From contig NC_081335.1 of NCBI RefSeq assembly GCF_022539665.2, forward strand, positions 4,960,001-5,024,000: a DNA stretch of 64,000 nucleotides. The letters are read 5' to 3'. The notes under the pieces were generated by a model. That model did not search any database. It saw only the letters and a list, made by a program, of their open reading frames with translations, and was not told the DNA's origin. The position numbers and the translations under genes were made by a program. This stretch comes from Daphnia carinata (lineage: Eukaryota > Arthropoda > Branchiopoda > Diplostraca > Daphniidae). Every line of letters starts with the position of its first letter. The first letter of the stretch is position 1. Positions 30,696 through 43,605 of this stretch are shown in pieces.

Positions 30696-32405
30696 TCACG
30701 GTTGGGGTTTGATGGGCAGATTGGCAAGGATAACATCATTGACGAGCTCTTTGACATGGATAGCCCAGAGGAAGTCAAGGTGATTAAAAGGAGCAATGTG
30801 GATACTCTCTCTCAAATTGGGAAATTGAGATTCGGCCCAAGCGACATCGACAGGATCGGCCAGCCAGTCGTTGTCACCCCAAAAGGTGATCATAGGTGCT
30901 GTGACTTTGCCTGCGTTGTACAATGGCGGTGTTTCCTGCCCGTAATTGTTTGCGTTGCCCAATTTTCCAAAATCATAGTGCGCGTAATAAGCTGTTTCCA
31001 ATTTAAATAAGAAAAAACGAGTCCAATGGTTGACTTGATGAGCTAATGACGCGATGATAATTTACATACCATAATTATACTCTTGAGCGTAGTGAAGCAT
31101 ATTTTGAACACTTGTTCCAGCTGGCGTGTGCGACACAATAAGCGAAATTAAGCTCTGGAAAACAACACAGCATTCAACGTTTCAACTTTCATTTTTTTTG
31201 GTTTATGTGTGACAAAGTTTACCGGGTCGAGTTCTGATATATCCGGTCCGCATATAAGGAATAGAATGCTTTCGCAAATAATAATACTAGTGCTATTAAC
31301 TTGACATTCTTCTTGACCCATCAAATCAAAGAAATCGCTGCTCGGTAGGAATTCATCAATGCCAAGCAAGTTGGCAATAACCTGTATTAGAAAAGAGAAA
31401 CAAACGCTGCTAGTTATATTTCCTGTTATTAAACATTTAAGAATGAAAAAAAAAAAAATTCGCCTCCAGGTTATCCGCGTATGGAGCAATCAGTCGCAAG
31501 GGGCTCCTCATATGAGCAACGGTGGTTATGGGGGCCAGAGCAAACATCATATTGACTTTCTCATTAAGGTCGGGATTGGTTTCCATCGCTATGTAGAACG
31601 ATAAAGTTCCTTGCGAGTGTCCAACATAGCTCAAAGTTGCTTGATTCGTGTACGCTAAAATATATCGCAAATTGGCGGGTACGTCATACTGGCCAATTTG
31701 ATCAAACCTTATGTAATCAAACATTATTATATTTATGTTCAAGAGTTCATTTTTGTTCATTAAACCTTACGAAAAATCCCAAAAAGAAGAATCATTGTCT
31801 GGACTAAGGGTGGTGTGATTGCGGCCATAGGTATTACCTCGGACGGCTCCAAGCCATACGTCATATCCAGCGTCAGCCAGTAAGTAACCTACAATTATAA
31901 AATGATTTAATAGAATTTTGCATTTTTTTGTGTGTGTGTTTAAAACCAGTACTAGACTCAAGATAATAGTTTTTCAAAAAATACACTTGCCAAGGGCACT
32001 TTCGGTGTGTCCGATAATCCAATCAGCTGATGATGATAGTAAGCCATGCTGGAGGAATACCACCGGTTTGTTGGGAGCAGGGCCCGAATATTTCCCGTAC
32101 GGAATACGTTGCGCTTCAAGCAAATATCCGTCCAATGTTTCGATGTAATGTAGCTCCACCGGGTAGCCTCGATTCACAATTATTTCGGCCTGTTTTAAGT
32201 TTTTTTTTTTTTTTAAAGATTTTCAGATTTTCAAAAACGGCTTATTGTGTCAATTTAAGTGTATCTGTCAATACTTAAGTTATTCAGTTACCGTAGTCAT
32301 GTAAATTTCTTCATCACCACGGCTGGAATGGTGACGACCCTTTTCAAGTAAGGGCGAAGCATTCGCCAAACCTAGGACTACAAAAATAACTCCCAATGCT
32401 CGCAT
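30696..32405 (-). CDS. Lipase L1, acid/gastric lipase family
   Basis: Secreted or lysosomal alpha/beta-hydrolase lipase of the LIPA/LIPF family, expected to hydrolyse acylglycerols or sterol esters. Exons: 32405-32292, 32189-31991, 31888-31771, 31707-31464, 31381-31223, 31154-31070, 30991-30696; 1215 nt, 404 aa. Signal peptide [16 protein letters not shown]. Motifs: [10 protein letters not shown] (oxyanion region), GHSQG (nucleophile Ser), WGDNDWLAD (Asp) and FNHLDFLW (His), so the triad is complete. Two introns appear to start with GC: after 31991 (G then GCAAGT, a textbook GC donor) and after 31464 (GAG then GCGAAT, a poor one). The last exon is continuous where the sister genes have an intron before the final 153-nt exon. 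A TATA box lies 55 bp upstream of the ATG. It is the downstream end member of the cluster. Confidence 0.93.
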
Positions 32406-32452
32406 TTTCACCCTCAAAACTGAACATTACATCTTAGTCCGTCACACTCATA

Positions 32453-32460
32453 CTTATATA
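32453..32460 (-). promoter_or_regulatory. TATA box of lipase L1
   Basis: TATATAAG on the minus strand, 55 bp upstream of the L1 start codon. Transcription would begin near 32430 and leave a leader of about 25 nt. Confidence 0.55.
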
Positions 32461-32768
32461 GCCCTGTTATAATCGTCACGCATTTCAGTTATCAACGGTT
32501 CATGTATAAACAATCAGGCGAGGGAATAAAGATCGGCGTAAAAAAAATGATAAATAAAATAAAAGTCTCGCTATATCCAAAGGGGTGACTGGCAAGTTTG
32601 ACATTTTGTTTTATCCAATCACACAATCATATCAAACAAACAATGGAATCTACTATAATCAGTCATATCTGGAGTGTGCTTTGCCTTATTTAACTCCATT
32701 CGATTCAAAACAACAACTAGCAGCTAATCGCAAGTGCATTGAAAGCAAAATAACTAAGCCGGATTTTG

Positions 32769-35026
32769 TTACGTCGGTGGTGGCAAAATGCTGAAGATTT
32801 TGCTGTAGATAAGCCTGTTGTTATCTTTCGCCCACAGGAAATCAAAATGATTATAGTGCGTGTCTTTAATCTTAATCAATTGTTTCACATTTGGCAATCT
32901 CTGTGAAAGCCAAATAACGTCCTAATAACAACAAGCAAAACTTGTTAGGAAGGTCTTTTTTTTATGATCACTTGTATACGATTTAAAAGGTGTACCTTAC
33001 TTGTCGACAGATAATCACTTGCTCCATAAAAAAGATAGACGGGCGCTATGACTTTGCTCAGATCATATGGCGGTCGCTTTGGCGTCCCATAACGCTGTAT
33101 GTTTCCAAACAGCCCGTAGTCGTACGGACTGAAATTTTCCCCTTCAAAAATGAATTGTCATTAGACGTCGTCGAGAAAAACAATAAGATGTCTTCAATTG
33201 TTTTTGTTACCTGAAAGGTGGTTCATAACAAAATGACTTAAGGTGCGGACTGATGTCCCTGCTGGTATATGGCCGTCAATCACTGGCAAAAGATTCTTAA
33301 TATAAAAAAGAAAAGGAAAGGTAGTTGTTCAAATTTTGTTACACTTCCCCACATTTTTTTTTCGTAACGCTTCGATAAATTTAAAAACAAAACAAAAAAA
33401 AAACAATATCTGGCTTACCAGATCAAAATGGCCATTGTCATGCCCGACGAGCAGGAACAGAACGTTGAGGCACATCGCAGCGCGCAAATAGCTTTTCCGG
33501 CAAAACATTGCTCTTACTCTGTTGAATGGCATGTCATTGAACATGAAATTTCGGACCCTTGCAATTCTGAAAAGAAACTGTTCATGCCCTCGAGTAATTA
33601 TTATTTTTTTTTTAAGTATTATTTCAAAATAATGATGTGTCCGTAGTTGATCTCGATCGAACCTCAATATGTTTGCCGAAAGGAGCTATGGCTCGCAAGA
33701 CGGGACTTGCAATGTTCGCCAACGAAGCAGCCGGTGCTAAGGCTATCATCAACTCGATTTTGGAGTTGAGCTCTGGATGAGCAACCATGGCGACGAAAAA
33801 CATGGAAGCTCCCATAGAATAACCTATGTAAATCAACTTCATTTCTGGCCTTCCGTTGCGGGCCAGAATGAATTGAATGACGGCGGGTATGTCGTATTTT
33901 CCCATTTCATCCCACCTTGACAGCAGGCATATCAATCGTCATTTAGCCGACCATTAAATCAAGTCATTTCACGGAAACGTAAAACCTTACGAGAAATTCC
34001 AAAAAGCCTCTTGGGATGGATCGAATCGCTCATGCTTCCGTGAATACGTGTTTCCGCGAGCGTTCGAAATCCAGATATCATATCCCAAATCCGCCAACTG
34101 AAATGCTTTGGCCAAGACGAAATTTTTTTTGAGTTATCGAAATATGTTTAAAATAAAATAAAATCATAATTGTTACCTAGGTTACGATCGGTAGGGCTGA
34201 TCAGCCAGTCAGCTGAGCTGCCGAGAAATCCATGCTGGAAGAGGATTGGTTTGCCGCGAGGACGTGAGTCTGCGGCGGAGTTCTTACCGTGAGGGATACG
34301 ATGAAGCTCTAGGATATAGCCGTCCTCGGTAACCACTGAATAGGTTTCAGCTGGATAACCGCGACCAGTTATAATTTCAATCTATGCAATAACGAGTTGG
34401 ATTTCTCACTCGCTACTTAATGTGCACAATGTATGCGTCGTGCGCTTTTGACTAGAGTGTAATCGTAAAATACGTTGCTATGTCGAACTGAACCAAAAAT
34501 TAAAATATTATATTTGAATAAAACAGTTCTAATTGAAATTTTAAATTAATTCGAGCAAGATCTTTCGAAGATTGTTAATCAATAGAATAAACAGAAATTT
34601 TAAATAATTTGTCGTGCAGCTTTAGCTATCAACGTAACGTTAATAAGAAAGGGCCGATTTTATGCGCTCAGTTTGCTCTTTGCACAATGAAAGTGAAATT
34701 CCAGCATTCAAATAGACGTTCACATTACAAATCGTTGATAAAAAATTTCATTTTACCGAGGTCATCCTAGCTTCGGGATCCTCTGGAACGGGAGTTTTAT
34801 TCCTTGTTTGGCCCATCTCCAAATAGGACGTGTTTTTATCAAACAGAGCATTGGCTGCCCGTGATAACCACTGATCACTAAACCAAGAGTAGCTCGGCTT
34901 GCGATTGAATAGTCCACGACGCTGCCGGTTTGTTCGAAGGGCGTCAACAGGCATAACGGGTAGCGTCATGTGCGCGTCCGCTAGAATCATTACCACAGAC
35001 ACAATTAAAACAATACGAGAGTTCAT
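32769..35026 (-). CDS. Lipase L2, acid/gastric lipase family
   Basis: Second tandem LIPA/LIPF-type lipase. Exons: 35026-34757, 34381-34177, 34105-33991, 33915-33663, 33577-33419, 33295-33211, 33141-32996, 32921-32769; 1386 nt, 461 aa. Start chosen at MNSRIVLIVSVVMILADA, a good signal peptide; a longer frame upstream is not needed. About 60 residues of basic linker precede the core. Motifs: HGFLGSSADW, GYSMG at the nucleophile (the other cluster members whose nucleophile exon is seen have GHS), YGASDYL (Asp), YNHFDFLW (His). The nucleophile exon is undivided. Its exon 5 begins inside what looks like a second possible acceptor; only the AG at 33578-33579 keeps the frame. A TATATAC lies about 30 bp before the ATG. 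Confidence 0.92.
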
Positions 35027-35049
35027 CACTTCTAGTTGTGAAATACCGC

Positions 35050-35056
35050 GTATATA
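35050..35056 (-). promoter_or_regulatory. TATA box of lipase L2
   Basis: TATATAC on the minus strand starting 30 bp before the L2 start codon. This would put transcription start almost at the ATG and predicts an extremely short leader. Confidence 0.4.
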
Positions 35057-36788
35057 CCGTAGCGGCACCGAAAAACGTTTCAATAAGTTTTTACAAACTT
35101 TTTAAACTGGCAAGTCTGCTAAGGTGGTAGACGACTCGTTCCAGCATGCCGTTGCAATGCTTACCGAGTACGTACTGCCATTGGAATGAACAATTTCTTC
35201 TAATACGATTTCTTACATATCAACCCTTGCAGCAGTCTGTCATTTGCTGTTTATTATGTAAGCTTGGTAACAACAAAAGAAAAAACAAAAACCAAGAAAG
35301 ATCATATGTAGAAAACCATGAATGTACTGCTGGCTATGTTTTATCGAACGGGGTGTACGCGTTCGCATTAGAAATTCAGTCAAGGTAGACCATAGAACTC
35401 ATGTTTCTGTGGCCAGTAATATGGGACTTACACGTGTAATCAGGTCATGATGGACCCGTTACCTCTGTGCCTTTAGGATCCTTCCAAGTGCTTTGAGGGG
35501 CTAAGAATCTTATGATTGCATACCTATTTTGTAGGGTACTTTAAAATAAACATCTTCCAAAATCATTTCCGTTCACAGAAGGCAATCATTTGCTAATTAA
35601 ATCGGGTCAAAGATGATTGCTCATATTTTGACGAGCTGTTGCCTCTACAATTTCCAGTTCCGTAGGAAAAAGTATTGTTTAACAGCCTGTTCTTGGGTTT
35701 CCCTAAGTATCAGAAATGAATAGGTTAAAGCTCCAAAATTTCGGAATCTTCTGGTTCTGAAATACAGATGTTATGTTTTAGTTGCGTTGCCAGAAGCCGC
35801 AAAAAGAAAGGCTTGGACAACTTGCCAGTAATTAATGCATCGCTCTAGTTTCAAGACTGAAATACATTCCATTGGCATTTGGCAAAGTCTGTTTATAGCC
35901 ATGACATTCTTCCGAAAATGGTACTCATTCACTGGCACTACCACCACAAACCCTAACAGCGCGTTATGCGCACCCGGCTCATATACTCGAAACCGGAAAG
36001 CGTGAGAACATAGTCAAGGTAAGGAGCTCTGCGCTAGATTTGTATGCAAATGATTTTAGGTCAAGACATTGACTGATGAATCCTAATAAACTAAGCAATA
36101 GGCAGATCATGTTATATACCATGCAGTGCGATGCTACAACTTGATTGATTTTTCTTTCAGTCGTCGGCTGAACTTTTGAATGAAACTTGGATGTTGAACT
36201 ACGCATTCTGCATTAAGGAAGTCTATAACTCTGATGTACATGCACGTGATCGCTTAACAGGCTTTTTGTAAGTCCTTGAAATAGCATTTAAACGAAAATT
36301 ACATCTACGTTCACTTAAAAAGCGAACTGACTTCAGAAGGGCCTCGATAGTATTACCTAACAATTCAACGAACAACTGGAACACAAATAAACTCAGTTAT
36401 TATTTTTGTTGTTGGCTTAATTGAAAGTCTAACAATGTTACTAAAAATAAGTATAGTTGTTATCTCTTACATGGCACCATAGGATTCCTGAAAGAAATGT
36501 TCACGAATTCAATGTGCAATTTGCATTTCAAAATAAGAACATAATCTGATATCGGGATATGTATTGGGCCTCGTCATACTCATCTTAGACTTAGGTTTAT
36601 CTGTTTCTCCTTTCTTTCTATTATTAAAACATAATGTAGAAACACTTGGATCGTTGCTTCCTCTCGAGCCACTTGAACATACCCCAGCAAATAAAAAAAA
36701 AATTCATAAAGAAATAAATAAAAACCTTCAGTTGTGCGCAAATAAATTATCCAGGCTTCTGGCATCACTTTCTCTGATACGGAAATCA
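35057..36788. other. Spacer between lipases L2 and L3
   Basis: 1.7 kb without a recognisable gene. Open frames are short and unlike any family I know. It should contain the L3 3' end and distal L2 regulatory sequence. Homopolymers are fewer here than in 24-30 kb. Confidence 0.5.
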
Positions 36789-39136
36789 CTAGACCGGTGA
36801 AGGGAGGAGCGATATTACTCGGTCGTAAATAAGCCGATTGTTGTTCTTTCCCCACAAGAAGCTCACATGGTTATATGATTTATCATCAACCATGATAAAC
36901 TCTTTGACATTGGGTAACTTATCGGCTAACCATCTCATGTCCTTCGCAAGTGGACAAATCCAAAAATAGCCAAAAAGAACGGAGAATTAATGATTAAACC
37001 ATAGTGATATCGAGAAGTCAATGCAGATGACTGACTCAAACACATACCTCTGGCACAACCAGACGATCATTTTGACCGTAAAACAAATAGACCGGAATGG
37101 TAAATTTGCTGAGATCGTAAGGTGGCGGCCTTATCTTTCCGTAGCGGAGATAATTGCCCAACAGCCCATAATTATAAGGAATGAAGGTGGCCCCTAAAGG
37201 TAATCAGTACTATAAGTTAATTTTTAAAAATACCTTAAATCCAACAGATGCAGGTATGACAGGCTTTTAAACAAACATACCTGAATTGTGGTTCATCACG
37301 AATTGGGCTATCGTACGGACCGAAGTGCCTGCTGGGGCGTTCCCGTTAATGACCGGCAGCATCTCCTAAAATGTGAGTACATTATGATTAGTAAATTTTT
37401 TTTTTATTCGCTACTGACAGACAACACAAATTCTTATTTTACACAAATACATAACATACGTTTTTTTTTCATTTTTTGATTAAAGTCGATTGGTTTAAAA
37501 CAACCAGTTACTTACCACATCCAAGTTACCGATATCGTCCCCAGCGATAAAAAACAGAAGGTTTCTGCAAAGGCTAGCCCACGCGAAATTTTTCGAGCAG
37601 AATCGCCGTTGAAAGTATACAAGCGATGATTCTTGAGAGAGGAATGCACGGGTCCGAAGAAGTTTCAGCATAAACTGCATTTTTCAAAACAAAACAAAAA
37701 TTAAATTACTAAAACCGTGCTGAAATTATGACTGACGTTTTGTGTCTATTGTTTTTCACAGTGTTCGTAATTCCTTATTTGTATATTTTATCTATTCATT
37801 GAGTTTTTTTTTTGAGTGGCTTTGTTGACCTCAAGGTGTTTGATAAATGGACCTGCTATTCGAATAACAGGACTGGACGCACGTGCCAAAGAGGTCGCCG
37901 GAGCAAACGCAAACATCATTTCGATTTTCGAAGCAAGTTCCGGAAACGTGGAGATTGCTACAAAAAGCATGCTGCATCCCATGGAATGTCCTTTAAATAG
38001 AACAAGAAATAATGACGTACTTGTTTGCATACAACGAAACAGAAAGCGCAAGAATAAAACAAAATTACCCATGTAAATCAATCGATCGCGCTTCGTCTTG
38101 GCAATAATGAAGTTCAGCACTGCCGGAATATCGAATTTCCCCATTTCGTCCCAACTGCAATTAAAAAAAAAAATAGAAAATTTTTATACTTTGTTGCAAC
38201 TTTTTATGAACAGACAAAGTTATACTAACGAAAAATTCCAGTAGGCGTCCTTATTTTGATTCAGGGTCTTGTGCTTGCGCGAGTAAATGTTTCCTCGAGC
38301 ATTGCCGAGCCACACGTCTAACATTCGTTCATGGCCATCGTAATAATCTTCGTTTAACTGTGAGTCATTCTACCATATTTTTCATTAGCATATAATATTA
38401 CCGTAACCGCGGTCCGCTAGGATGAAGGCTGTATAACAGAAAACGCACAACATTCAGTTGGGTCATTGAATCATGTGAAACAACAATACGGGTTTCAAAT
38501 GTTACCTAATGATCGATTGGAAGGACTAATCAACCAATCTGCTGACGAACAAAGAAGCCCGTGTTGTAGAAAGACGGGTTTACCGGTCCCCAAGTCGGAT
38601 GTCTGACCTTTCCTACCGGGAATTCGATGCACTTCCAGGATATATCCGTCTTCAGTCGTAACAGAATACGAAGCTACTGGGTAACCCCGATTCACGATGA
38701 TTTGAACCTAGACGCGGGAAAGTTCAAAAAAAACTTTGGCTTATAAAAATATGTCGAATATCGAAAACTATCCCTCGAGCAATGATGAGCATCGATGTGG
38801 GACAAGGTAGCAGACACTGCCGGGATTTAGCTCATCACGTATATGTGTGTTTACCGAGTTCATGGTGCCTTCGTAATCGTAAGGCAACGCTGTTAAATTG
38901 ACGAACTTGTCGTCGAGTTTCAGGTGCTTTTCTTTGTTGAATACGCGTCCACCAGGCAAATGGTGCCGCGCTTTGGAAATCACATTAGCAACGTCATGTA
39001 TTTTATGACGAAAGAGGCTTGTGCCTTTCGCTAGGTAACTGGTCGCATTGAACACGGAACAATTAGCCGGTTGGCTCACGAAACACAGCACAAAGATCAC
39101 AGACACTAGCACTGGCATTCTTGAGATGACAACCAT
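36789..39136 (-). CDS. Lipase L3, acid/gastric lipase family
   Basis: Third tandem lipase. Exons: 39136-38855, 38707-38506, 38428-38402, 38317-38230, 38154-38069, 37990-37830, 37674-37516, 37365-37281, 37193-37048, 36941-36789; 1389 nt, 462 aa. Two in-frame ATGs: MVVISR at 39136, or [14 protein letters not shown] six codons later. A TATA box 30 bp upstream of the first suggests the second may be used. Motifs: [23 protein letters not shown] (Asp), YNHVSFLWG (His kept, but the usual Asp two places after it is Ser). Compared with L2 there are two extra introns: one splits LADRGY and DVWLGN (27-nt and 88-nt exons) and one cuts the GHSMG codon group in phase 1. Confidence 0.92.
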
Positions 39137-39159
39137 CTCGAACACTTTCAGCTTAATTG

Positions 39160-39166
39160 AAATATA
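39160..39166 (-). promoter_or_regulatory. TATA box of lipase L3
   Basis: TATATTT on the minus strand, starting 30 bp before the first possible start codon and 48 bp before the second. Confidence 0.4.
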
Positions 39167-40573
39167 TCCTAGTCGAGCAGCCACAAATGAATCCGGCTTG
39201 TTTAAAGCCCTTTTAGGTGAGATCACTGCGTCCTGATGCGACGCTAGCAACTACACTGAGGCTCAATTCCATATGCAAGTTTCTTTTAAAAAAACGGGCA
39301 AAATCTACCAGTGATAAGCAACCTGTTCAAGCTGCTCCAGCTGCGTAAAGGATACGTTTGTTCGATACGAAGAAAAACATCGAAATGCCAAAGGCCAAAG
39401 AAAGACGTTTCGGACACCACCCCAAAACGCATACAACGTGTATGCAAATTGTATTATACTGACTGGCAAGTTTTTTGTTTCACCGTATTTTTGCCGAACT
39501 TCTTTTCAACGGCCTTGGCACAAACTTGGTGCAAACTCTTCACTGGGGTTTGGTTTTTTTTTCTTTAAATGTCTGTAGCCAGCAGCTATAAACATTGCTA
39601 GCCAGCAAACCAAGCAATATTACGTATTCAATGCATTAGGTTCAACACTGAACACTCCCTATAACTTTGGCAGCGATCTTGCTAAACTTTTTGTGGACGT
39701 GCCAAAAAAAAAAAATCTCCGGCTATAAAAAAAAAAATAATGTACTCTGGTTGCCCTTTTAAAGACGAAATGCCGTTCGAAAAAGAAGTGAGAAAATTAA
39801 ACCGGATTGGCAGCATGTACCGTAACACATTGTCACGTGATGACCTCGCAGTGCCAGTATGATGAATCTAGTTTTATTGCAATGCTTAGCGTGCAAAGTA
39901 AGGGCACGTATAGTAGTCAACGCTGGGCAAATGCATACGTGGTTAACGACCAAATGGTAGATCATAAAAACAGTAAAAAACAAAACCCCAACTGGTATGT
40001 AAGGGAAACCAGAGGCGATGGCTATGGTTTTGTATGCACGTCTGCTTCGAGCGTATTGGGGCTTCCATAAAACTACCCCTGTTACCTTGCTAAGGGCAAA
40101 TCACGATCGCCCTTGGTTTCCGCATTAAGCTTGTTTAACCAACGGGCAAAGGAGTTCCATTGTTCTCTTTGCGGAACATGGAAATAACAAAGGGGTCAAT
40201 AACTAAACAAACTCTTCTTCGCTGGCAAATCGGTTTACTTTGTATCGAGTTGAAAATAACTCACCAAATGTACTGAACATTGCTGCCACATTTAAAGCTC
40301 AACGTTTATCTATGCAAATGGAGTCAATTTTAACTTAGTATTTATTAAATATCATGTTTTCAAGATATCTTTGTGCATGGCATCGTTCACCCAGTATTTG
40401 TTTAATAAATAAATAATAATTCTCGAATGATTCATTCGGCTTTCCGATACATTGCCGCACAGTAAATAATTCAATCATAGCAGATCTCTAAACGAAACGA
40501 ATATGGAAACGAAGATTAGCGCCGATGTATCTTCACTATCGGTACGCTGGATCACACAGGTAAACACTGCAAA
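39167..40573. other. Spacer between lipases L3 and L4
   Basis: 1.4 kb with no gene that I can support. It holds distal L3 upstream sequence and the L4 3' end. Open frames of about 85 codons occur on both strands without family features. Confidence 0.5.
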
Positions 40574-43407
40574 TCACAGTGCTGACGGCAAGCGGGATAT
40601 GATTGGGTCGTACAGAATAGCGTTGTTGTCCGTAGCCCATAAAAAGTCAAAGTGATTGTACTTGTCATGGTCTACTCGTATCGATTGTTTCAAGTTGCTC
40701 AACTTCCCAGCCAACCATGCCACATCCTGCATTTGAAAGGGGCCAATACAAATGTAAATTAGTCTTCATTTTTGGAAAGAAGAAAATTAAAGTTCTGTTG
40801 ATAAACAAATACTTTAGGAACGGTGAGCAGATCGTTTTCTCTGGAACATGACAATAGAGAATTATGTGATTTTACTGAACACTTTACGACCAAATAAAAC
40901 GAATACCCATAGAAAATGTAGACGGGACACGTGACTTTACTCAGATCGTACGGTGGCGGCGTCGATCGCCCACCGTACTTTTGCATGTTACGCAGCCAAC
41001 CGTAATTGTAAGGTATAAAAGTTTGACCTTGATAAAAAAAAAAGGATGAATTAATTTCGACCACATTATACATTTGATTGTGCATTTGTCCTTTCACATG
41101 CCTGAGTTGTAATTTTGGGCAAACTGCGTCGCCGTGCGAACTGAAGTACCTGCGGGGACATGACTGTCCATAACAGGCCACAAATCCTATAATTAAAACC
41201 CATTTTTTTATATGTGGCCCTATTTTTTTCCCCTAATTTTGAAAAATGTGTGCTCGTTTTTACCGGAGAAATATTTTGCAGGTCATCGTCTACCACTGCA
41301 AAGACAGGGTTTCGGCAAAACAATGTTACGTGATGGTCTTCTTCCCGACAAAACCTGTCCTGAAGCCTCGTGACCAAATCATCTGGCGTCATAAAAACGC
41401 GTGTTTGCAATAGCCTCAGGAGAAGCTAACGTAATAAACAAAAAATGGATGATCAAAAACTGTGGGCTACTTTACAGAAAATCGAGTACAAACTTCAAGT
41501 GGCACGACAAAGGGCGCAAAATAGCGGATGGGACTTCTCATGTTGGCTAAACTTGTTGCCGGCGCCAAGGCCATCATCACTTCGATTTTCTCGTTTAGCT
41601 CCGGGTGACTGATCATGGCTACGAAAAATATGGCACAACCCATCGAATGCCTTGTTCCGTTACGCCAGTTAATAACAAAACGTGAAAATTGTAAATGGAA
41701 CTCAATGAAATTGAAATGTGACTTGCCGAGTTACCCAACATAGCTCAATTTCGTTTTTCCCGTTTTAGTCAAAATGTAGTTTATCTCCGACGGAATGTCG
41801 AATTTGCCCATTTCGTCCCACCTGTTTGATGTGATGGAAAAACGTGTTAGAATTACCTGTTATTGAATTACTGATTCAAGTTTCAATATACGAAAATCTC
41901 CAGTAGGCTTCGCCTGATGGGTCGAGACTGCTATGTTTACGTGAATAAACATTCCCCCTTGCATTGCCTAATTACAACTGTCTGGTGAATACATAAGAAC
42001 TAGACGTGTACAGTAGGACTAGGGGAAAAAAATGGAGATTTACCAAGCCATACATCGAAACCCAAATCCGCTAAACGAAATGCTGTATATCGTTAAAAAT
42101 CAATTATTTTTTTCACTTTCTTTTCACTTCAAAAACAAAATAGGCGAGAATGACTTACCGAGTGATCGATCAGAAGGACTGATGACCCAATCAGCGCTGC
42201 TGCTAGCGAAACCGTGCTGCAGGAAAACGGGTTTACCGAGCGGGACGTTCGAATTTGCCTGCTGGCCTTTGCCATGCGGTATTCTGTGAATTTCAAGAAT
42301 ATAGCCGTCATCCGTAACTACGGTGTGAGTTTCCACCGGATATCCCCGACTAGAGATGATTTCAACCTAACAGAACAGCAGTTATAGGCAAGGTATGATA
42401 CGGAAACTATTAAAAATGCTTTCATTAAATTTAAAATAGGTCCTTAAAATAAAAGCGCATTTTGTTTTTCGCTGTTAGCAAAAGAGTTTTTGAATAATAA
42501 AAAAAAACAGGTGGTCTTAGTTTTGCATTGCATGCCATCTCTGAATATAATTTTTTTTTTTGCAAGTCACGTAATGATGGGCAATTTGTTTCTTGGCTAC
42601 CGCAAAAACCCCTACCATTATTTGGTAACTGTTGTAGACAAGACAAATATTTGAAAACTGGCACAGGGAGGAAAAAAAAAAACGATTTCCTTCCATTTAT
42701 TTACGTTTTCTTTTTGTCTACGGATATACCGTTGGACGATACAGTTTGTATTATATGGACACGGAAGCGCCTATCCAGAAAACAACATGGAACAAGGGAC
42801 TGACCGCATTTACGTATGGTTAATACTACTGATATGCTGCCTCGCTTTTCACGTGACTTTATCACGAAGATTACCATGGCACGCATGAGAAACGATCTGA
42901 AAAGAAAGATGGAACCAGGAGCGGGAGCGTGAATAAAAATGTGCCGAGTCAGCATGAGAAGCTTGCCTAGTTGGACTCAGTCCTCGACTACCGCGTTCTA
43001 CTTTTGCCTATACGTTGACCAATTTGGGAATACCTAAATGCCGATGGCATCCGCTCTACGGCGCACATTAACAGCGGACTCAGTTCATTACGTCTTCGTT
43101 TTTACGAACGACAAAGATAAGAGCATTCTTCGCTTCTAATAGTTCAAAGTAAAGCAACTGTTACCGTGGCTAAATGAAATTTTGAATATCAAGTTCAACT
43201 TACTGTTGTCATGGAAGACTCAGGGTTAGTATGTCGAGAATCCTGTTTAGGTATCGTCACCTTCGTTTTAGTCCACACATTTTTCAAGTTCACGAACGAT
43301 CGCCACTTGGTTTTGCTAGTCGTGGTTAGTTTACCTTCACCGTCTGTCATTAGCACTACAATGAAGACGAAAAGCCGGACATGATCTGTCCGTAGCAATA
43401 CAACCAT
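40574..43407 (-). CDS. Lipase L4, acid/gastric lipase family
   Basis: Fourth tandem lipase. Exons: 43407-43204, 42366-42159, 42082-42044, 41967-41892, 41821-41735, 41650-41494, 41425-41264, 41186-41102, 41027-40907, 40840-40813, 40726-40574; 1320 nt, 439 aa. Start MVVLLRTDHVRLFVFIVVLM gives a plausible signal anchor or signal peptide. Motifs: HGFASSSADW, GHSMG, YGENDLLTV (Asp), YNHFDFLW (His). It has the most introns of the family: VWLG is split from NARG, the nucleophile GHS region is cut in phase 2, and a 28-nt exon encodes ENDLLTVPK with the catalytic Asp. The intron after 41102 seems to begin GCATGT, a GC donor. Confidence 0.9.
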
Positions 43408-43524
43408 CACTATCGAAACCAAATAGGATTGAGAACACTGAAGAACACTGAAAGAATAACAGTCGTTCTGCAAGGCTGGTATTGGACGACTGCGGCGAAA
43501 ACATCAGTTTAGACGACTACTAAC

Positions 43525-43605
43525 CGCGTACAGGCCAGTCGAGCTGGTCGAGCGGTTAAGCGTACCTTCAGGGTATTTTACCCTGGATCTTATACTATGG
43601 TGCTA
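43525..43605 (+). other. tRNA-Leu-like fragment
   Basis: The stretch contains TGGTCGAGCGG, which fits the internal A box of a tRNA gene, then GTTAAGCG and a TTCAGGG loop where a CAG anticodon would sit. No B box (GGTTCGAATCC) follows, so it is not a working tRNA gene. A decayed tRNA or a chance match are both possible. Confidence 0.2.
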
